Positions 30,351 through 41,720 of a DNA stretch of 64,000 bases are shown in pieces. A program made the translations under genes and the position numbers. Below the pieces are notes generated by a model that was not told where the DNA came from, searched no databases, and saw only the letters and a list, made by a program, of their open reading frames with translations. Each line of letters starts with the position of its first letter. Positions within the stretch are counted from its first letter, which is position 1. Source of the stretch: Pectinatus sottacetonis (GTDB taxonomy: Bacteria; Bacillota; Negativicutes; Selenomonadales; Selenomonadaceae); contig NZ_WIQK01000001.1 in the NCBI RefSeq assembly GCF_015732155.1, positions 940,001 through 1,004,000 of the forward strand. Direction: 5' to 3'.

Positions 30351-32282
30351 TCACTCTCCAATATTATCTATTATACGTAATACATTTTCTGTTTTTAATT
30401 TTGTTAACTCATAATAAGTTCCACCCATAGCTTTTGCAATATCACCAGCTATTCCCAGCTTTATAAAATCCGTTTCGGTATCAATAACAACCGAATCAAT
30501 TTTTTGCCGTTTTACTTCTTGTGCTGTTTCTAAGGCTTTTTTTACCGGATCATCGCTGTTTTCAAGCTTGCTGTTCGCCCGACCATCAGTGATCAATATT
30601 AATACTGCAGCAGCATCAATATCTTTTTCCCTTTCCATTTTTAATACCTGCAATGCTTTATTCAAGCCCTGTGCCAACGGCGTTTTCCCGCCCGTTGGCA
30701 TTTTTTGCAGGCATTTTTGCGCAAGATCGATACTGCGTGTTACTGGAAGCAATACTTCAGCCTTATCCTTGCGAAAAGCAATCATCCCTACACGGTCTCT
30801 TTTTTGGTATGCCTGCCGCAGCATATTAAATATAGCCCCTTTTACCGCATGCATTCTTTCATATGCACCCATTGAGCCACTGGCATCTACCACGAACAGA
30901 AACATACTGCCAATTCTTTTTTCTCGTACTTTTTGCCTTATATCTTCTGATAGTATTGTCAAGGCACAATCATTTTTAGACCGTGCTTTTTGATAAACTG
31001 CTGCATTTCTTATTGTAGCATCAAGCGCAATATCATCAATCATCCCATGCGGAATTCGGGCCCGGACATACCGCCCCCGTTTTAGATCAGTTTTAGTTAT
31101 ACTTCTTTTGCCGCTGCCGCGTCGATGAGTTTTATCAATCTTTCTTGCCAGTTCTAGCTGCGGCATACTAATTCTTTTATCTATATCAGATATTTTTTCT
31201 TCTGGTGCAGGGCTATTACTTTCCTGTTCCTTATTTTGATCCTTATTTTCAATATTATCAGCTGCTGGCTTACTATCATTATCCTGTGTTTCATTTCCCG
31301 TATTTTCAGTATCAGCCGCTTCATTTTCCGCAGGAGGAGTTTCATTCGGTTTTTCATCGTCCCTATCCATTGCATCACTATTATTTTCTGTCGTATTATC
31401 AGAATCATTATGCTTGTTTTCCTTGTTCTGTGACTGCTTATGACTACGATGCACCAATACAAGCACTGCTGCTTCGTTGAGATCCTTAGGCAGAACATAT
31501 GTTCTATCTGCCAACGCAGCCAAAGCTCTGGCTGTTTCCAATAAATACAATTCTGCCTGATGTCCCACGCAAAAAGCTTTTGCGCACATCTGTGCTGCCA
31601 AAAGTATAACAGCTTCGCTAAACTGAACCTGAGACAATATTATGCGTGCTTTCGCTATTTTTCTCGCCAATACTGATGTTTCCTTTTTATAAGCTTCACA
31701 AAAACCACATGGATTATTTTCAAAAGCCATCCTTCTTTTAACTATTTCTACACGTTTACCTGCATCTTTTTCACTAGTGCTTTCCACATATAAGCCAAAT
31801 TTATCTAGCATATATTCCGGCAAAAGCATTTCATGCGGATTCATTGTAGCTACCAGGGCAAAATTTACTGAATTCGCCTGTGCCCCATCCCGCACCATAA
31901 AATTGAAGTTACTTTGCTGAACCCTGCATACCGCATCAAGCAGCTCTGTGCGCAGTAAGTTGACCTCGTCAATATACAATAAATTATTATCGGCCCTATC
32001 AAGAATACCCTTATGCCACTTCTTTTGTCCTTTATTAACTGCATATTCAAAATCAATACTGCCAAAAAACATGTCTTCCGTTATATTTAACGGCAATTCA
32101 ATTATTTTCTGTTTATTCATAAGACTTTCACAAGCACGGACTAAAGTAGTCTTTGCAGTACCACTCGGCCCCCCTATAAGCAATCCGCCGACTTTCTGAT
32201 TGACTAAAATTACCAACAGGGCTTTTTTTACCTGATCCTGCCCTACAACAGCAGTAAATGGATAATTATATTTCCTGCGCAT
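30351..32282 (-). CDS. Magnesium/cobalt chelatase subunit D-like (AAA+ plus VWA)
   Basis: This 643-residue protein has an N-terminal AAA+ domain (Walker A-like [11 protein letters not shown], about residues 37-47), a very acidic low-complexity linker (about 283-362) and a C-terminal VWA domain. The metal-ion-dependent adhesion site DASGSMG starts at about residue 466. This is the architecture of ChlD/BchD, which docks the ChlI motor ring to the large chelatase subunit. The SD GAGG lies inside the chlI-like gene and the genes overlap by 17 bp, so they are coupled. With the CobN/BchH-type and ChlI-type proteins it completes a three-subunit ATP-driven chelatase. Confidence 0.9.
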   Translation of the reverse strand: MRRKYNYPFTAVVGQDQVKKALLVILVNQKVGGLLIGGPSGTAKTTLVRACESLMNKQKIIELPLNITEDMFFGSIDFEYAVNKGQKKWHKGILDRADNNLLYIDEVNLLRTELLDAVCRVQQSNFNFMVRDGAQANSVNFALVATMNPHEMLLPEYMLDKFGLYVESTSEKDAGKRVEIVKRRMAFENNPCGFCEAYKKETSVLARKIAKARIILSQVQFSEAVILLAAQMCAKAFCVGHQAELYLLETARALAALADRTYVLPKDLNEAAVLVLVHRSHKQSQNKENKHNDSDNTTENNSDAMDRDDEKPNETPPAENEAADTENTGNETQDNDSKPAADNIENKDQNKEQESNSPAPEEKISDIDKRISMPQLELARKIDKTHRRGSGKRSITKTDLKRGRYVRARIPHGMIDDIALDATIRNAAVYQKARSKNDCALTILSEDIRQKVREKRIGSMFLFVVDASGSMGAYERMHAVKGAIFNMLRQAYQKRDRVGMIAFRKDKAEVLLPVTRSIDLAQKCLQKMPTGGKTPLAQGLNKALQVLKMEREKDIDAAAVLILITDGRANSKLENSDDPVKKALETAQEVKRQKIDSVVIDTETDFIKLGIAGDIAKAMGGTYYELTKLKTENVLRIIDNIGE

Positions 32283-33321
32283 TATCAGCCTCTATATTTT
32301 CGTCGAGAATATTTTGTATTTTATTCCAGTCAAAATCACTTTCTTCAAACGGCTGTCTGCGTAAACGATGCGGCAGAACCAGTCGGGACGCTGCTTTTAT
32401 GTCATCGGCAGACACAGATTGTTCGTCATTGAATGCAGCTATAGTCAAGGCTGTCTTTATAATAGTGATATCAGCACGGTGTCCATCTACTCCTATTGTT
32501 ACTGCCAGTTCAGCCACAGCCTGCATAAGATTATCTGTTATACATACTTTATGCAGTAGCTGTCTTGCCACAATAATTTTATCTGCCAGCTGTTTTTGCC
32601 TTTCTGCGTACTGACTTGCAAACATTTCTGGATCTCTTTCATATGCCAACCGGCGTTTTATAACTTCCACTCTTTTTTCTGGTTCCTGCTCACCCTTTAC
32701 CATAACAGATAATCCAAATCTATCTAAAAGCTGCGGCCTGATATCTCCCTCTTCTGGATTCATCGTACCTACAAGTATAAATCGTGCCGGATGTGAATAG
32801 GAAATACCTTCCCGTTCAACGGTATTTATTCCCATAGCAGCAGAATCCAACAACAAATCAACTATATGGTCATCCAACAAATTAATTTCATCCACATATA
32901 AAATATTGCGATTAGCTTGCGCCAATATCCCTGGCTCAAATTTTTTCTTGCCATATTTTATTGCATATTCCATATCCAGTGTTCCTGCGACACGGTCTTC
33001 CGTCGCGTTTACCGGCAGTTCCACAACACGCATTTTAATCAGTTCTATTGGCAACTTTCCTTCCCGCGACAACATTTCCGTACAATCATCGCACAGCATA
33101 CTGTCTTCATCAGGGTCACAGTGAAATTTGCATCCCTGCACACTTTTCATTGCGGGGAGCAATTCAGCAATGGCTCTTACCGCAGTTGATTTAGCCGTTC
33201 CTTTTTCTCCTTTAATCAAAACTCCTCCCAATGATGGATTTATTGCATTCAATATTAATGCCAATTTCATGTCCTCTTGTCCGGCAATAGCCGTAAACGG
33301 ATAAACACTCTTTCTTTTCAA
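32266..33321 (-). CDS. Magnesium/cobalt chelatase subunit I-like (AAA+ motor)
   Basis: This roughly 351-residue AAA+ ATPase matches ChlI/BchI. It begins [21 protein letters not shown] and has Walker [10 protein letters not shown], Walker [18 protein letters not shown] and sensor [19 protein letters not shown], with the C-terminal helical lid. The insertion with [17 protein letters not shown] could bind a metal. It energises metal insertion into, or removal from, a tetrapyrrole through the D and H/N subunits. I chose the TTG giving MKRKSVYPF, 8 nt after AAGGGGA; an ATG 39 bp upstream overlaps the preceding gene. Confidence 0.9.
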   Translation of the reverse strand: MKRKSVYPFTAIAGQEDMKLALILNAINPSLGGVLIKGEKGTAKSTAVRAIAELLPAMKSVQGCKFHCDPDEDSMLCDDCTEMLSREGKLPIELIKMRVVELPVNATEDRVAGTLDMEYAIKYGKKKFEPGILAQANRNILYVDEINLLDDHIVDLLLDSAAMGINTVEREGISYSHPARFILVGTMNPEEGDIRPQLLDRFGLSVMVKGEQEPEKRVEVIKRRLAYERDPEMFASQYAERQKQLADKIIVARQLLHKVCITDNLMQAVAELAVTIGVDGHRADITIIKTALTIAAFNDEQSVSADDIKAASRLVLPHRLRRQPFEESDFDWNKIQNILDENIEADNAQEI

Positions 33322-33347
33322 TTTACTTTCCCCTTGATATATAGTAA

Positions 33348-34382
33348 TTATCGCATACATTTAATAGTTATCTTTTTCAATTCACATTCAGGCAGACTTA
33401 TTTTTTCACCGCTGCATCCATACCATCTGGCAAAGCAGCCACCGCCACAGTGCTCAAATGAATCACATTCCCAGCAATATTTCATCACATTCTCAATTTG
33501 AGAACATATCTTTTTTACTTTTACTTTATCTATACCCGTACTGACATTCCCAATATAAAAATCATCATTCCCCACCAAAGATGAACAGGCATATATTCTG
33601 CCCGAGGCATCCACAAAAGCGGCTTCTCCTTTCATTGCATAGCAATGTGCAAATTCTCCCAGCATATTTTTATCCAGCATTTTCACATGTTGTTTATGGG
33701 AAAATATAATTTTATAACCTGCTAATAGCGATAATTCATCAGCCCGTTTATAGGTTTTATATAAATATTTCCGCATCATTTCAACTGACGGCGGTTCAAG
33801 TTGCACTCCCCGTCCCTGTGAACGAAGAATATCAAACCCTATTTTGCGTATATTTCCCAAAAAGTAAGCAAACTCTACCAGCTCCGGCAAGCATGCTATA
33901 TTATCCTTAGTTACGACACAGGTTATCCCTACAGCTATTCTATGGCGTTTCAATACTTCCAGTCCATTTAAAACACGGTCTGTTGTTCCCTTCCCTTCCG
34001 GCGTAATCCGCAGCTTGTCATTAACTGTGGGTTTCCCATCCAAACTTACGCCAATAGCAATTTTATGCCTAACTAAAAATTCAGCTATAGAATTAGTTAT
34101 TAACGATGCATTTGTCTGTAGCTGCAACTCCGTCGGCAAATTGTGTTCTTCTACATACTCTGTTATTTTTGCCAAACAAGTAAAATTCAAAAGCGGCTCA
34201 CCACCACTGAACTGAAGGATAAATTTTTCTTTACTAGCAGCCGCGAGATTAACTGCTTTTATTGCTGTCTGCAGCGACATTGCATTTTTATCATGTCCAG
34301 CCGCATAACAATAACGACAAGCAAAATTACATTGGCCCGTAAGACTCAATGCAAGCATTTTTATTTTACTGACTGCTGTCAT
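33348..34382 (-). CDS. Radical SAM protein with SPASM domain
   Basis: This roughly 344-residue protein has the radical SAM cluster motif CNFACRYC (Cys18, Cys22, Cys25), the [11 protein letters not shown]-binding motif and a SPASM-type C-terminus. That C-terminus carries more than eight cysteines ([31 protein letters not shown]) and probably binds auxiliary Fe-S clusters. SPASM proteins often mature peptides, but others modify small molecules. Its place inside a chelatase/nitrogenase-like operon suggests a role in tetrapyrrole or cluster chemistry. The start follows GGAGG and overlaps the CobN-like stop by 17 bp. The substrate is unknown. Confidence 0.88.
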   Translation of the reverse strand: MTAVSKIKMLALSLTGQCNFACRYCYAAGHDKNAMSLQTAIKAVNLAAASKEKFILQFSGGEPLLNFTCLAKITEYVEEHNLPTELQLQTNASLITNSIAEFLVRHKIAIGVSLDGKPTVNDKLRITPEGKGTTDRVLNGLEVLKRHRIAVGITCVVTKDNIACLPELVEFAYFLGNIRKIGFDILRSQGRGVQLEPPSVEMMRKYLYKTYKRADELSLLAGYKIIFSHKQHVKMLDKNMLGEFAHCYAMKGEAAFVDASGRIYACSSLVGNDDFYIGNVSTGIDKVKVKKICSQIENVMKYCWECDSFEHCGGGCFARWYGCSGEKISLPECELKKITIKCMR

Positions 34383-37300
34383 TTCTATCCTCCAAATCAC
34401 CTTCGATCGAAAGATACAGTTTCCGTAGTTTTTCCCGGGTTTCCGGTTTAGCCTGCCACATTTTACGCTGTTCAGCTTCTAGTAATATTTCTGTCATTCT
34501 CTGCAGCGCCCATGGATTAACATCAGTAAGCCATTTTTGCACTTTTTCATCTAAAGCATATTTTTCCGCATATTTTTCATACATCCAGTCTTCCATAACG
34601 CTGCTTGTCGCATCCCATTGGAAGCTGTGTGCTAAATAATTAGCCATATCTGCTGCTCCCTTATAACCATGCTTCATCATTCCTGCGATAAATTTAGGAT
34701 TGACTGCTTCACTGCGAAAAATTCTTTTAGTTTCTTCCTGCACACTATGCATAACCACTTTACTGCGGTCTGTGCTATCACCACAGTAAGAACGTGGTGC
34801 TTGTCCCTTTATGCTTTTTACTGCCGCGATCATACCACCATGATACGCATTATAATCATCACTGCTGAGCATATTAGTTTCATGGTTATCTTCATTCTTT
34901 ATTGTTATATCTATACTCCCCATACGTTTTCTAAACTGCTGCGGCAGGTACTTCCCCCTGGTTTTTCCTCCATAGGCATGTGCTCCCCAGCGGACATATA
35001 CATCAGCCAGATCATCAATATTCTGCCAGTTCTTGGCTTCAAGCAAAGCACCAATTCCCGCACCATAAGTTCCCGGTTCATCCCCAAATATCCGGAAAGC
35101 AGCCTCCCGCCATGCATCTTTAGCTGGCAGTCCTTCATTTTGCAGCTCTTTGCTGTCTTCACTTACATGCTTCCTGACAAAATTAACTTCAAATGATTCA
35201 TCCAGTTTTGCTGCTAAAAGAACAGCTTTGTCTAAAAGTTTCATTAAAACAGGCACAGCATCGCGAAACAAGCCACTTATACGTGCTGTAACATCTATGC
35301 GGGGGCGTTTCAATTCTGCTGCCGGAATAATTTCCAGTCCAGTCACTCGCAAACTGCCTCTTTGCCATATCGGTTTTATACCCATTAAATATAAAAACTC
35401 CGCAATACACTGTCCATGACTGCGCATATTTGCCCCAGCCCATAGTATAATTCCTATATTTTCCGGATATCTGTGTTCCTCTTCAATAAATCTGCTTATA
35501 GCCTGTTCTGCAAGTGTTTTTCCTATTTCCCAAGCTGCTGGTGTGGGCAGCGTACGCTGGTCAATGCCATAAAAGTTACGTCCTGTCGGCAGCAGGTCAG
35601 CCCCACCACTTGTGGGCGCTCCAGATGGTCCCGGTTCAATATACTCTCCAGCAAAAGCCCGCAGCATATTGTTGCTCTCCTGTATAGTAAGCTGCAGATT
35701 AGGATAAATAGTTTCACAAATATACCTGGCTGCACTATCTATTTTTTCGCTTATATCTACCGATACATTTTTTAAAAAATCTAAAGAAAAAATATATCGT
35801 ATTTTTTCGCTGTTAAAATTATTAATTCGCAGTTTTTCTATTATCTGCTGACATTCTTCTATAACTTTATCAATCAGCTGTCCATAGGTTATCTGAAGTG
35901 GTTTATAAACTTCACTGCTGTGTTCCAGCATATAATAATAATCGGTGTCATATATCCGGGAAACTATGCCGGGCAGCCCAACAATATTGTTATTGTCAAG
36001 TCTTGTCAACAACCATATATAGTCAATAAGCTGTTCTCCCTCAGGTGGTTTTCCCAAAATGTGTAATCCCGTATGAACCTGCATGTTTTTTAAATCAGTT
36101 ATATAGTTATGCAAGGCCGCAACATATTCATTAAATGGTTTCTCTGCATTATAAATAACTTCATTACCTAAATCAGCCTGTGCTACTTTTTCCTGAATTA
36201 ATTCTTGTATTTTTACCAAATCAGCTGATTCCTGCCGGAAAAAATGGACATATTCTTCCAATAATTTTTCCAGTTCTGCCAATTCATCATAGGTTCCTGC
36301 CTGTGCTTGTGGTGCCGGCAAATGATCAATGAGACAGGCACTACTTCTTCGTTTTGCCTGTATTCCCTCGCCTGTTATACTCATTAAATATGGATATATG
36401 TTAGGCATATCCCCAATTGCCAAGTCAGGATAACAACAGTTGGACAACCCGGCATTTTTCCCCGGAAGCCATTCCAATGAACCATGCGTACCAATATGTG
36501 CCACAGCATCAGCCTGCCATTCATCTCTTAGCCATTTATAAAAAGCCAGGTATTGGTGTGTCGGAGCAGTAAATGGAGAATGGTATATTTTGGCCGGATC
36601 TTCACCAAAGCCGCGCGGCGGCTGTACAGTGATAAAAATATTGCCATTTATCATTCCCGGCACCAATAATGCATTTTTATAATACATCACACTGCCTGGT
36701 TCTTTTCCCCAGTCAGCATTTAATTGTCTTTGCACTGATTCATCAAGACTTGTAAAAAACTGTATGTATTTTTCCCGTTCCAGTTTTTGGGCTTTTGTTA
36801 ATTTTTCTTCATTGAGCATAGTTCTGTCATTAGTAGCATTATCTGTCAATTGTGCAATAAATGTTTTATTATCTGCGGGAATATCATCTATAATATATCC
36901 CTGCTGCTTCATTTTTATTAATAAACATCTTATGCTCTCAATAGTATCTAACCCAATAGCACTGCCAATATTAGAATTACGCGGCGGATAATTATGAAAA
37001 ATTATTGCTATTTTTTTATTCTTATTGTCCTTATGCCGCAGAATCCCCCATTTACGGGCTTTATTGGTTAAAATATGTATACGTTCAGCAATTGGTATAT
37101 ATTTCATACTGCCATCATCAGCCAGTTCCCTAGCAGCTACTGGTCCTCCGTGTACAACACCATCAAATTCCGGCAGCGAAACACTTATAGATATTTCCAT
37201 AGGATTCATACCGGCAAAATCCGCTTTCCAGTCATTATAAGTGGACATCAGCGTATATGCTTGTAGAACTGGTACATTAAAATGCTTAAGTGCCGCTATT

Positions 37301-38085
37301 GTCATAGAAGCACTGTTAGTCATAGAAAACTTCATTGTATTAATCAATACATCAATATATGGCTTTGCATTTTCATAAAAAAAACATTCAAAAACTTCCT
37401 TCAGACTGGGTGCCCCCATATCCTCGGACGGCATTCCATTGCTAAATACACAAATTACGTTCATTCCCTGTCTTTCAATTTCTCTTATCAATGTTTCCTG
37501 ATAAAACAAATCTTTCCATATCCATTCCTCACGATAAAATAAAATACCAAGTGTAATCCTGTTTTTTCGACAAAACTTATTCTTATATTCAGTCAAATTA
37601 TTATATATATGATCGGCATCAGGATGATATATACCACACCAAGGCAAAAGGAGTGGCATCGGAACTTTAATATCCTCTCTGCATAAAATATTCTTTATAA
37701 ACAGCCAGAAATTCATATAATTCTGCTGACCACCGAATAAAAAATATTTTTTTATCTGTGTAATCTGCGCACAAGATAATCCCTTAACATATTTCCCCGC
37801 TTCAGTCCCAGAAGAATCAATATAGTAAATAACATTATTATCCTGCAGATAAGTTAATAAATGCTTTAAAAAAGGAGTATCCAGCCCGCTGCCCATCCAT
37901 TTTACTATTACACAGCCTGTTCCTGGCATTATGTCCAGCCATTTTTCCCCCCATGTTTCTACCTGGTCTATCCATATACAACGACATTTATCATTAAGAA
38001 TAGCCTTATGCTGCAGTTCACTGACAGCAGTCTGCATAGCTGCTAACTGCCTATTCACATTACTTAAAAACAAAATCTTATACAT
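34366..38085 (-). CDS. CobN/BchH-type large chelatase subunit
   Basis: This 1239-residue protein is of the CobN/ChlH family, the porphyrin- or corrin-binding catalytic subunit of class I chelatases. It spans the full family length and contains the conserved AHIGTHGSLEWLPGKNAGLS and GEYIEPGPSGAPTSGG segments. CobN inserts cobalt into hydrogenobyrinate a,c-diamide and BchH inserts Mg into protoporphyrin. CobN-like HmuS of gut Bacteroidota instead removes iron from heme. Here it sits with FecCD, nitrogenase-like and ChlI/ChlD genes and TonB receptors, so action on an imported tetrapyrrole is plausible. An SD (GGGAG) lies 6 nt before the ATG. Confidence 0.92.
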   Translation of the reverse strand: MYKILFLSNVNRQLAAMQTAVSELQHKAILNDKCRCIWIDQVETWGEKWLDIMPGTGCVIVKWMGSGLDTPFLKHLLTYLQDNNVIYYIDSSGTEAGKYVKGLSCAQITQIKKYFLFGGQQNYMNFWLFIKNILCREDIKVPMPLLLPWCGIYHPDADHIYNNLTEYKNKFCRKNRITLGILFYREEWIWKDLFYQETLIREIERQGMNVICVFSNGMPSEDMGAPSLKEVFECFFYENAKPYIDVLINTMKFSMTNSASMTIAALKHFNVPVLQAYTLMSTYNDWKADFAGMNPMEISISVSLPEFDGVVHGGPVAARELADDGSMKYIPIAERIHILTNKARKWGILRHKDNKNKKIAIIFHNYPPRNSNIGSAIGLDTIESIRCLLIKMKQQGYIIDDIPADNKTFIAQLTDNATNDRTMLNEEKLTKAQKLEREKYIQFFTSLDESVQRQLNADWGKEPGSVMYYKNALLVPGMINGNIFITVQPPRGFGEDPAKIYHSPFTAPTHQYLAFYKWLRDEWQADAVAHIGTHGSLEWLPGKNAGLSNCCYPDLAIGDMPNIYPYLMSITGEGIQAKRRSSACLIDHLPAPQAQAGTYDELAELEKLLEEYVHFFRQESADLVKIQELIQEKVAQADLGNEVIYNAEKPFNEYVAALHNYITDLKNMQVHTGLHILGKPPEGEQLIDYIWLLTRLDNNNIVGLPGIVSRIYDTDYYYMLEHSSEVYKPLQITYGQLIDKVIEECQQIIEKLRINNFNSEKIRYIFSLDFLKNVSVDISEKIDSAARYICETIYPNLQLTIQESNNMLRAFAGEYIEPGPSGAPTSGGADLLPTGRNFYGIDQRTLPTPAAWEIGKTLAEQAISRFIEEEHRYPENIGIILWAGANMRSHGQCIAEFLYLMGIKPIWQRGSLRVTGLEIIPAAELKRPRIDVTARISGLFRDAVPVLMKLLDKAVLLAAKLDESFEVNFVRKHVSEDSKELQNEGLPAKDAWREAAFRIFGDEPGTYGAGIGALLEAKNWQNIDDLADVYVRWGAHAYGGKTRGKYLPQQFRKRMGSIDITIKNEDNHETNMLSSDDYNAYHGGMIAAVKSIKGQAPRSYCGDSTDRSKVVMHSVQEETKRIFRSEAVNPKFIAGMMKHGYKGAADMANYLAHSFQWDATSSVMEDWMYEKYAEKYALDEKVQKWLTDVNPWALQRMTEILLEAEQRKMWQAKPETREKLRKLYLSIEGDLEDRNDSSQ

Positions 38086-38097
38086 AATTAACTCCCA

Positions 38098-39132
38098 TTA
38101 AAAATAGTGTTTTTGCATTCTGCGCAGTAAATACAAAAAGTATGGTGTTCCCAATAAGGCTGTCATTATCCCTACACGTATCTCTGTCGGTGGCATTATT
38201 ATTCTTCCCAGGGAATCACATATTACTAAAATAATTGCCCCGGCCAAGGCACTTGCGGGCAGCAATATACGATGGTCGGGACCTATAATCATCCGCATCA
38301 TATGCGGCACCACTAGCCCGACAAAACCTATATTGCCGCTTACACACACTGCCGCTGCCGTAACTATTGCCGCCAGGGACAGCATTATCATACGAAATGG
38401 CAGCACAGACATTCCAACTGCGCGGGCTTCAGTATCTCCCAAGACCAATATATTAAGCTGCCGTGATAGTAAAATCATCATCACTATTCCTATAATTATC
38501 GGCCCTACAGCTATATATACATGCTGCCAGCGGCGATAATCCAGCCCCCCAATAATCCAAAAAAGATAGTTCTGCAGCTTTTGCTCATCTATTATTGTTA
38601 AAATTCCTGATGTAACAGCACTTAAAAACATCCCTACAGCCACTCCGGCAAGCAGTAACGTCATTACAGGAATTTTTCCGTTATGCATCGATAAAAAGAC
38701 TGTCAGCATAATAGCGAATAAACTCCCCGCAAAAGCAAAAGCCGGCAGTAAAAACATATTCTGGGCCGAAAAGCCAAGTGCTATGGCAATCACTGCTCCT
38801 GTGGCCGCTCCTGCCGAAACACCAATCATTCCCGGTCCAGCCAAAGGATTGCTAAATACTCCCTGCATCACGGCCCCAGAAGTCCCCAATGCCGCTCCTA
38901 CCAATACACCGACAAGCATTCTCGGCATACGGATAAACCATATAACAGCTGCCTGTTCCGCATTAAACTGGCTATGGCTTACCGGCAAACCGATATGGCT
39001 GGCAATAACAGCCAGAGTATTTTTTACAGGAATATTAATTTGCCCGCAAGTCATAGAAAAACAGGAAACTACTAATAAAAAAATAAATAGTCCCACTAAA
39101 AACAACTGATTATTTTTTCTATTTATCAGCAT
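38098..39132 (-). CDS. FecCD/BtuC-type ABC transporter permease
   Basis: This roughly 344-residue inner-membrane permease of the iron-siderophore/heme/cobalamin class has about ten hydrophobic helices. It carries the family motifs RMPRMLVGVLVGAALGTSGAVMQGVFSNPLAGPGMIGVSAGA and GNIGFVGLVVPHMMRMIIGPDHR. It is the only permease of this class in the window. Binding lipoproteins lie at 47.3 kb and 54.8 kb and the matching ATPase at 57.9 kb, all under related control. The start is the ATG after GGAG; it overlaps the preceding nitrogenase-like gene by 14 bp. Confidence 0.9.
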   Translation of the reverse strand: MLINRKNNQLFLVGLFIFLLVVSCFSMTCGQINIPVKNTLAVIASHIGLPVSHSQFNAEQAAVIWFIRMPRMLVGVLVGAALGTSGAVMQGVFSNPLAGPGMIGVSAGAATGAVIAIALGFSAQNMFLLPAFAFAGSLFAIMLTVFLSMHNGKIPVMTLLLAGVAVGMFLSAVTSGILTIIDEQKLQNYLFWIIGGLDYRRWQHVYIAVGPIIIGIVMMILLSRQLNILVLGDTEARAVGMSVLPFRMIMLSLAAIVTAAAVCVSGNIGFVGLVVPHMMRMIIGPDHRILLPASALAGAIILVICDSLGRIIMPPTEIRVGIMTALLGTPYFLYLLRRMQKHYF

Positions 39133-40429
39133 ACATATCCACTCCAAACGACCTATTTATTTTTTGGTGTATAAACACATTCCATAATCTTTGCAGCATA
39201 TATGCACTGCCCTTAATTCCAGCAAAAGGATAATTAATCAATTGCACTTCTTCTTTGGACGGATATGCGATATTGCAAAAAACATTATTATTTTTTCTCT
39301 GTCTAAGTACTACTCTGTTTTCATTACTACTACCCAAAACCAAGGTGTTGTTTGATATTTTCAGCTTTTCCTTAACTATGTCAGCATCATCTTCCATATT
39401 ATAAACTTTGTCCGGCATACTGGAATATAAATCTACCGTTATTATTTTTTGCTGACAAACAACCTGCAGATAAGCTGTATCCAGCCACTCGCCGCGCAAT
39501 GCTCCAGCTAATCCCAAAGCTGCTGTTCCCGCTGCATATATTACAACATTATCAAACCACAAATTTCCCCAGCTGCAGCATATATCATTATTCCACGCTA
39601 ATAAATGCTCTGACATTTCATCACATTCGGCATAAACGGCTGTCATATTGGCCGCTATCTGCCGGGTTATACGCTGCAGCCATGACTTTGTTCCCTCTAT
39701 GCCATATGGCATTCCCGCTATAACAAATGGTATCTGGTATTTCTGTTGCAGATACTGAGCAACAGGCATTCCTAATTCTTCATTTATCACTACGTTTAAG
39801 GCTGCTTTATCTATATCCCGTATTTTATCCAAAGGACTTCCTGCCCCTAAAACTACATTGATCTTATAACCTGCCTTTGCCAGAATACGCAGGATTTCCT
39901 CCCGATCGGCCTTGCCATTAAAATAAAAATCAGTAAGACCTAATACATTTATTAACCGTGGTTCTTTTTTCGCAAAAGATCGGATAGAAATCGTTTCAAA
40001 TAGTTTTACGGCCGCACCTGCATATCCCTTAGCAAAGTTTCCCATCAATCCCCCGCAGTCCATTGTAACAACAGGAAAATCCAACTTTGCTTCTTTTGCT
40101 ATACCGGCAATATCATCACCTATAAGCCCTATTGAACAACTATTTTCTATTAATAAAACAGCTGGTTTCACTTGTTTTTTCTTTATTTTGTCCAATGCTG
40201 CCAATAAAAACTTTTCTGTTCCGTAAACAACCGCATTATTATCCGGCTGTGACCCATGAAATCTTTCAGCTATACCATAAGCAGCGTGTTCCAAATACCG
40301 CAGAGCATAAAAATAACACCATAAAGGCCCGTTAGCTAATATCTCTCCTCCGGGAATACCAGCAAAAAAAGCTGCTGCCCCGGCTAATGCACATGGTTCA
40401 GTATTCCCACAATCCCAAAATTCAGACAT
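39119..40429 (-). CDS. Nitrogenase component 1-like protein (second subunit)
   Basis: This 436-residue protein belongs to the NifD/NifK/BchN/BchB superfamily. Likely [4Fe-4S] ligands are Cys13, Cys38 and Cys98 (ENSCSIGLIGDD), spaced like Cys62/88/154 of NifD. Beyond these the VTMDCGGL segment and C-terminal Rossmann-like repeats fit the fold. Known non-nitrogenase members reduce tetrapyrroles (BchNB, BchYZ, CfbD) or cleave C-S bonds. The neighbouring chelatase genes favour a tetrapyrrole substrate. It overlaps the preceding homologous gene by 8 bp, with a GGAGGG SD. Confidence 0.87.
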   Translation of the reverse strand: MSEFWDCGNTEPCALAGAAAFFAGIPGGEILANGPLWCYFYALRYLEHAAYGIAERFHGSQPDNNAVVYGTEKFLLAALDKIKKKQVKPAVLLIENSCSIGLIGDDIAGIAKEAKLDFPVVTMDCGGLMGNFAKGYAGAAVKLFETISIRSFAKKEPRLINVLGLTDFYFNGKADREEILRILAKAGYKINVVLGAGSPLDKIRDIDKAALNVVINEELGMPVAQYLQQKYQIPFVIAGMPYGIEGTKSWLQRITRQIAANMTAVYAECDEMSEHLLAWNNDICCSWGNLWFDNVVIYAAGTAALGLAGALRGEWLDTAYLQVVCQQKIITVDLYSSMPDKVYNMEDDADIVKEKLKISNNTLVLGSSNENRVVLRQRKNNNVFCNIAYPSKEEVQLINYPFAGIKGSAYMLQRLWNVFIHQKINRSFGVDMYADK

Positions 40430-41720
40430 ACACTATCCCTCCTTTATGACTGCGACTACATAAAGTCTGATATATTATCTGCATAAAACCAATCTCTCCA
40501 CTTGTGCCTGCTTTGGGAAGCATCGGTAAAAAAATTTGTTTTACCCGGCAGTTTTTTAACTCATGCGTAGTTAGTATCACCTGAACATTTTCTAACAATT
40601 TATTAGGATATTCACCATTATATATAGTTGCATCAGTATATTTTTTCAGTAAATTTTCCATTTTTTTACGTTCTTTTTCTTCATAAACATCCAGCATTAC
40701 AATTCCCCGCAAATGCATTCGGAGTTTATTTACAATTTCTATAACCTGTCCTGGATCAAAATATACAGTCAATCTTCCTATAAATAAAACCGTCGATTTT
40801 TGGGCCGTCTTTAAACAAAATTCTGCTGTTGCGCATAACAAGTTCTTTTCTTCCCTGTCAGCTAATTCTGCCGCTTTTTCTGCACAGTTGAATAACCTGC
40901 CCATATCTGCAAGCCATTGTTTAGTTTTTTTACTGCCTATTGGATATACACTGGGTATATATTTCATCCCAAAATTCTCTGCCAGCATTTTCGCTAGTTG
41001 TGCCAGTCCTGCCTGTGCCTGCTGCACACTGCCTAATACAATAACAGCCTCAGCCTTCGCCGCTTCTTGCATCTCATTTATCGGCATATAGCCCGGGAAT
41101 TGCCCAACAATGCACACTCCCAATGCATTGAGTAAACGTGTCACTTCCCTGACATAACTGCCCGCCGGGCCGCCATTATCCCCCAGCAACAATGCTGTTT
41201 TTGGTAAACTATCTTTTTGTTTTTTAAAAAACTTTTTTACCAGCTTTTCTGCCGTTTCTATATATCCCTGATAATATTCTCCATCCAAAAAACCACAGCA
41301 ATTAACTGTAATCACTGGCAAATTATATTCTTCCTCCGCTTTTCTGCCTGCTGCATCCACATCATCTCCTATAATACCTGCGACACATGAATTAGCAATA
41401 ACAATACAATCAGGTGTATATTGTTTTACCACAAAATCTATACAGTCAGCTAATTTCTCATTACCGCCAAATATAGCATTTTTTTCTTTAAGCTGACTAG
41501 AAATCAATGGAACAGGTACCTTGAAAAATGCATCGTCTGACAAAGCAGCATTTCTATACAAAGAATTTATTTCCATATTATTTACAATGTTCGTACAGGC
41601 CTGAGGACTGTGAAAAATAACTACAGCCCCTTTACAGTAGGCAGCAGCGCGCCATACTCCCGGCATACTGCAGCTACAGCTTTTCTTTTTGGCTATAAAT
41701 CTTTTAACACTGGCTATCAT
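40422..41720 (-). CDS. Nitrogenase component 1-like protein (first subunit)
   Basis: This 432-residue paralogue of the next gene has candidate cluster ligands Cys15/Cys17, Cys42 (SPQACTN) and Cys112 ([12 protein letters not shown]). It also has the family motif IFGGNEKL (about residues 83-90), found in NifD/NifK and dark-operative reductases. Together the two proteins probably form a heterodimer or heterotetramer that takes electrons from the NifH-like protein. I see no nifE, nifN or nifB gene, so a FeMo-type cofactor is unlikely. It overlaps the nifH-like gene by 17 bp with coupled translation. Confidence 0.87.
   Translation of the reverse strand: MIASVKRFIAKKKSCSCSMPGVWRAAAYCKGAVVIFHSPQACTNIVNNMEINSLYRNAALSDDAFFKVPVPLISSQLKEKNAIFGGNEKLADCIDFVVKQYTPDCIVIANSCVAGIIGDDVDAAGRKAEEEYNLPVITVNCCGFLDGEYYQGYIETAEKLVKKFFKKQKDSLPKTALLLGDNGGPAGSYVREVTRLLNALGVCIVGQFPGYMPINEMQEAAKAEAVIVLGSVQQAQAGLAQLAKMLAENFGMKYIPSVYPIGSKKTKQWLADMGRLFNCAEKAAELADREEKNLLCATAEFCLKTAQKSTVLFIGRLTVYFDPGQVIEIVNKLRMHLRGIVMLDVYEEKERKKMENLLKKYTDATIYNGEYPNKLLENVQVILTTHELKNCRVKQIFLPMLPKAGTSGEIGFMQIIYQTLCSRSHKGGIVYV

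Noticed and set aside
31205-31498. Frames overlapping the acidic linker of the ChlD-like gene
   Set aside because: They are shadows of a low-complexity Asp/Glu/Asn-rich coding region and have no start signals.
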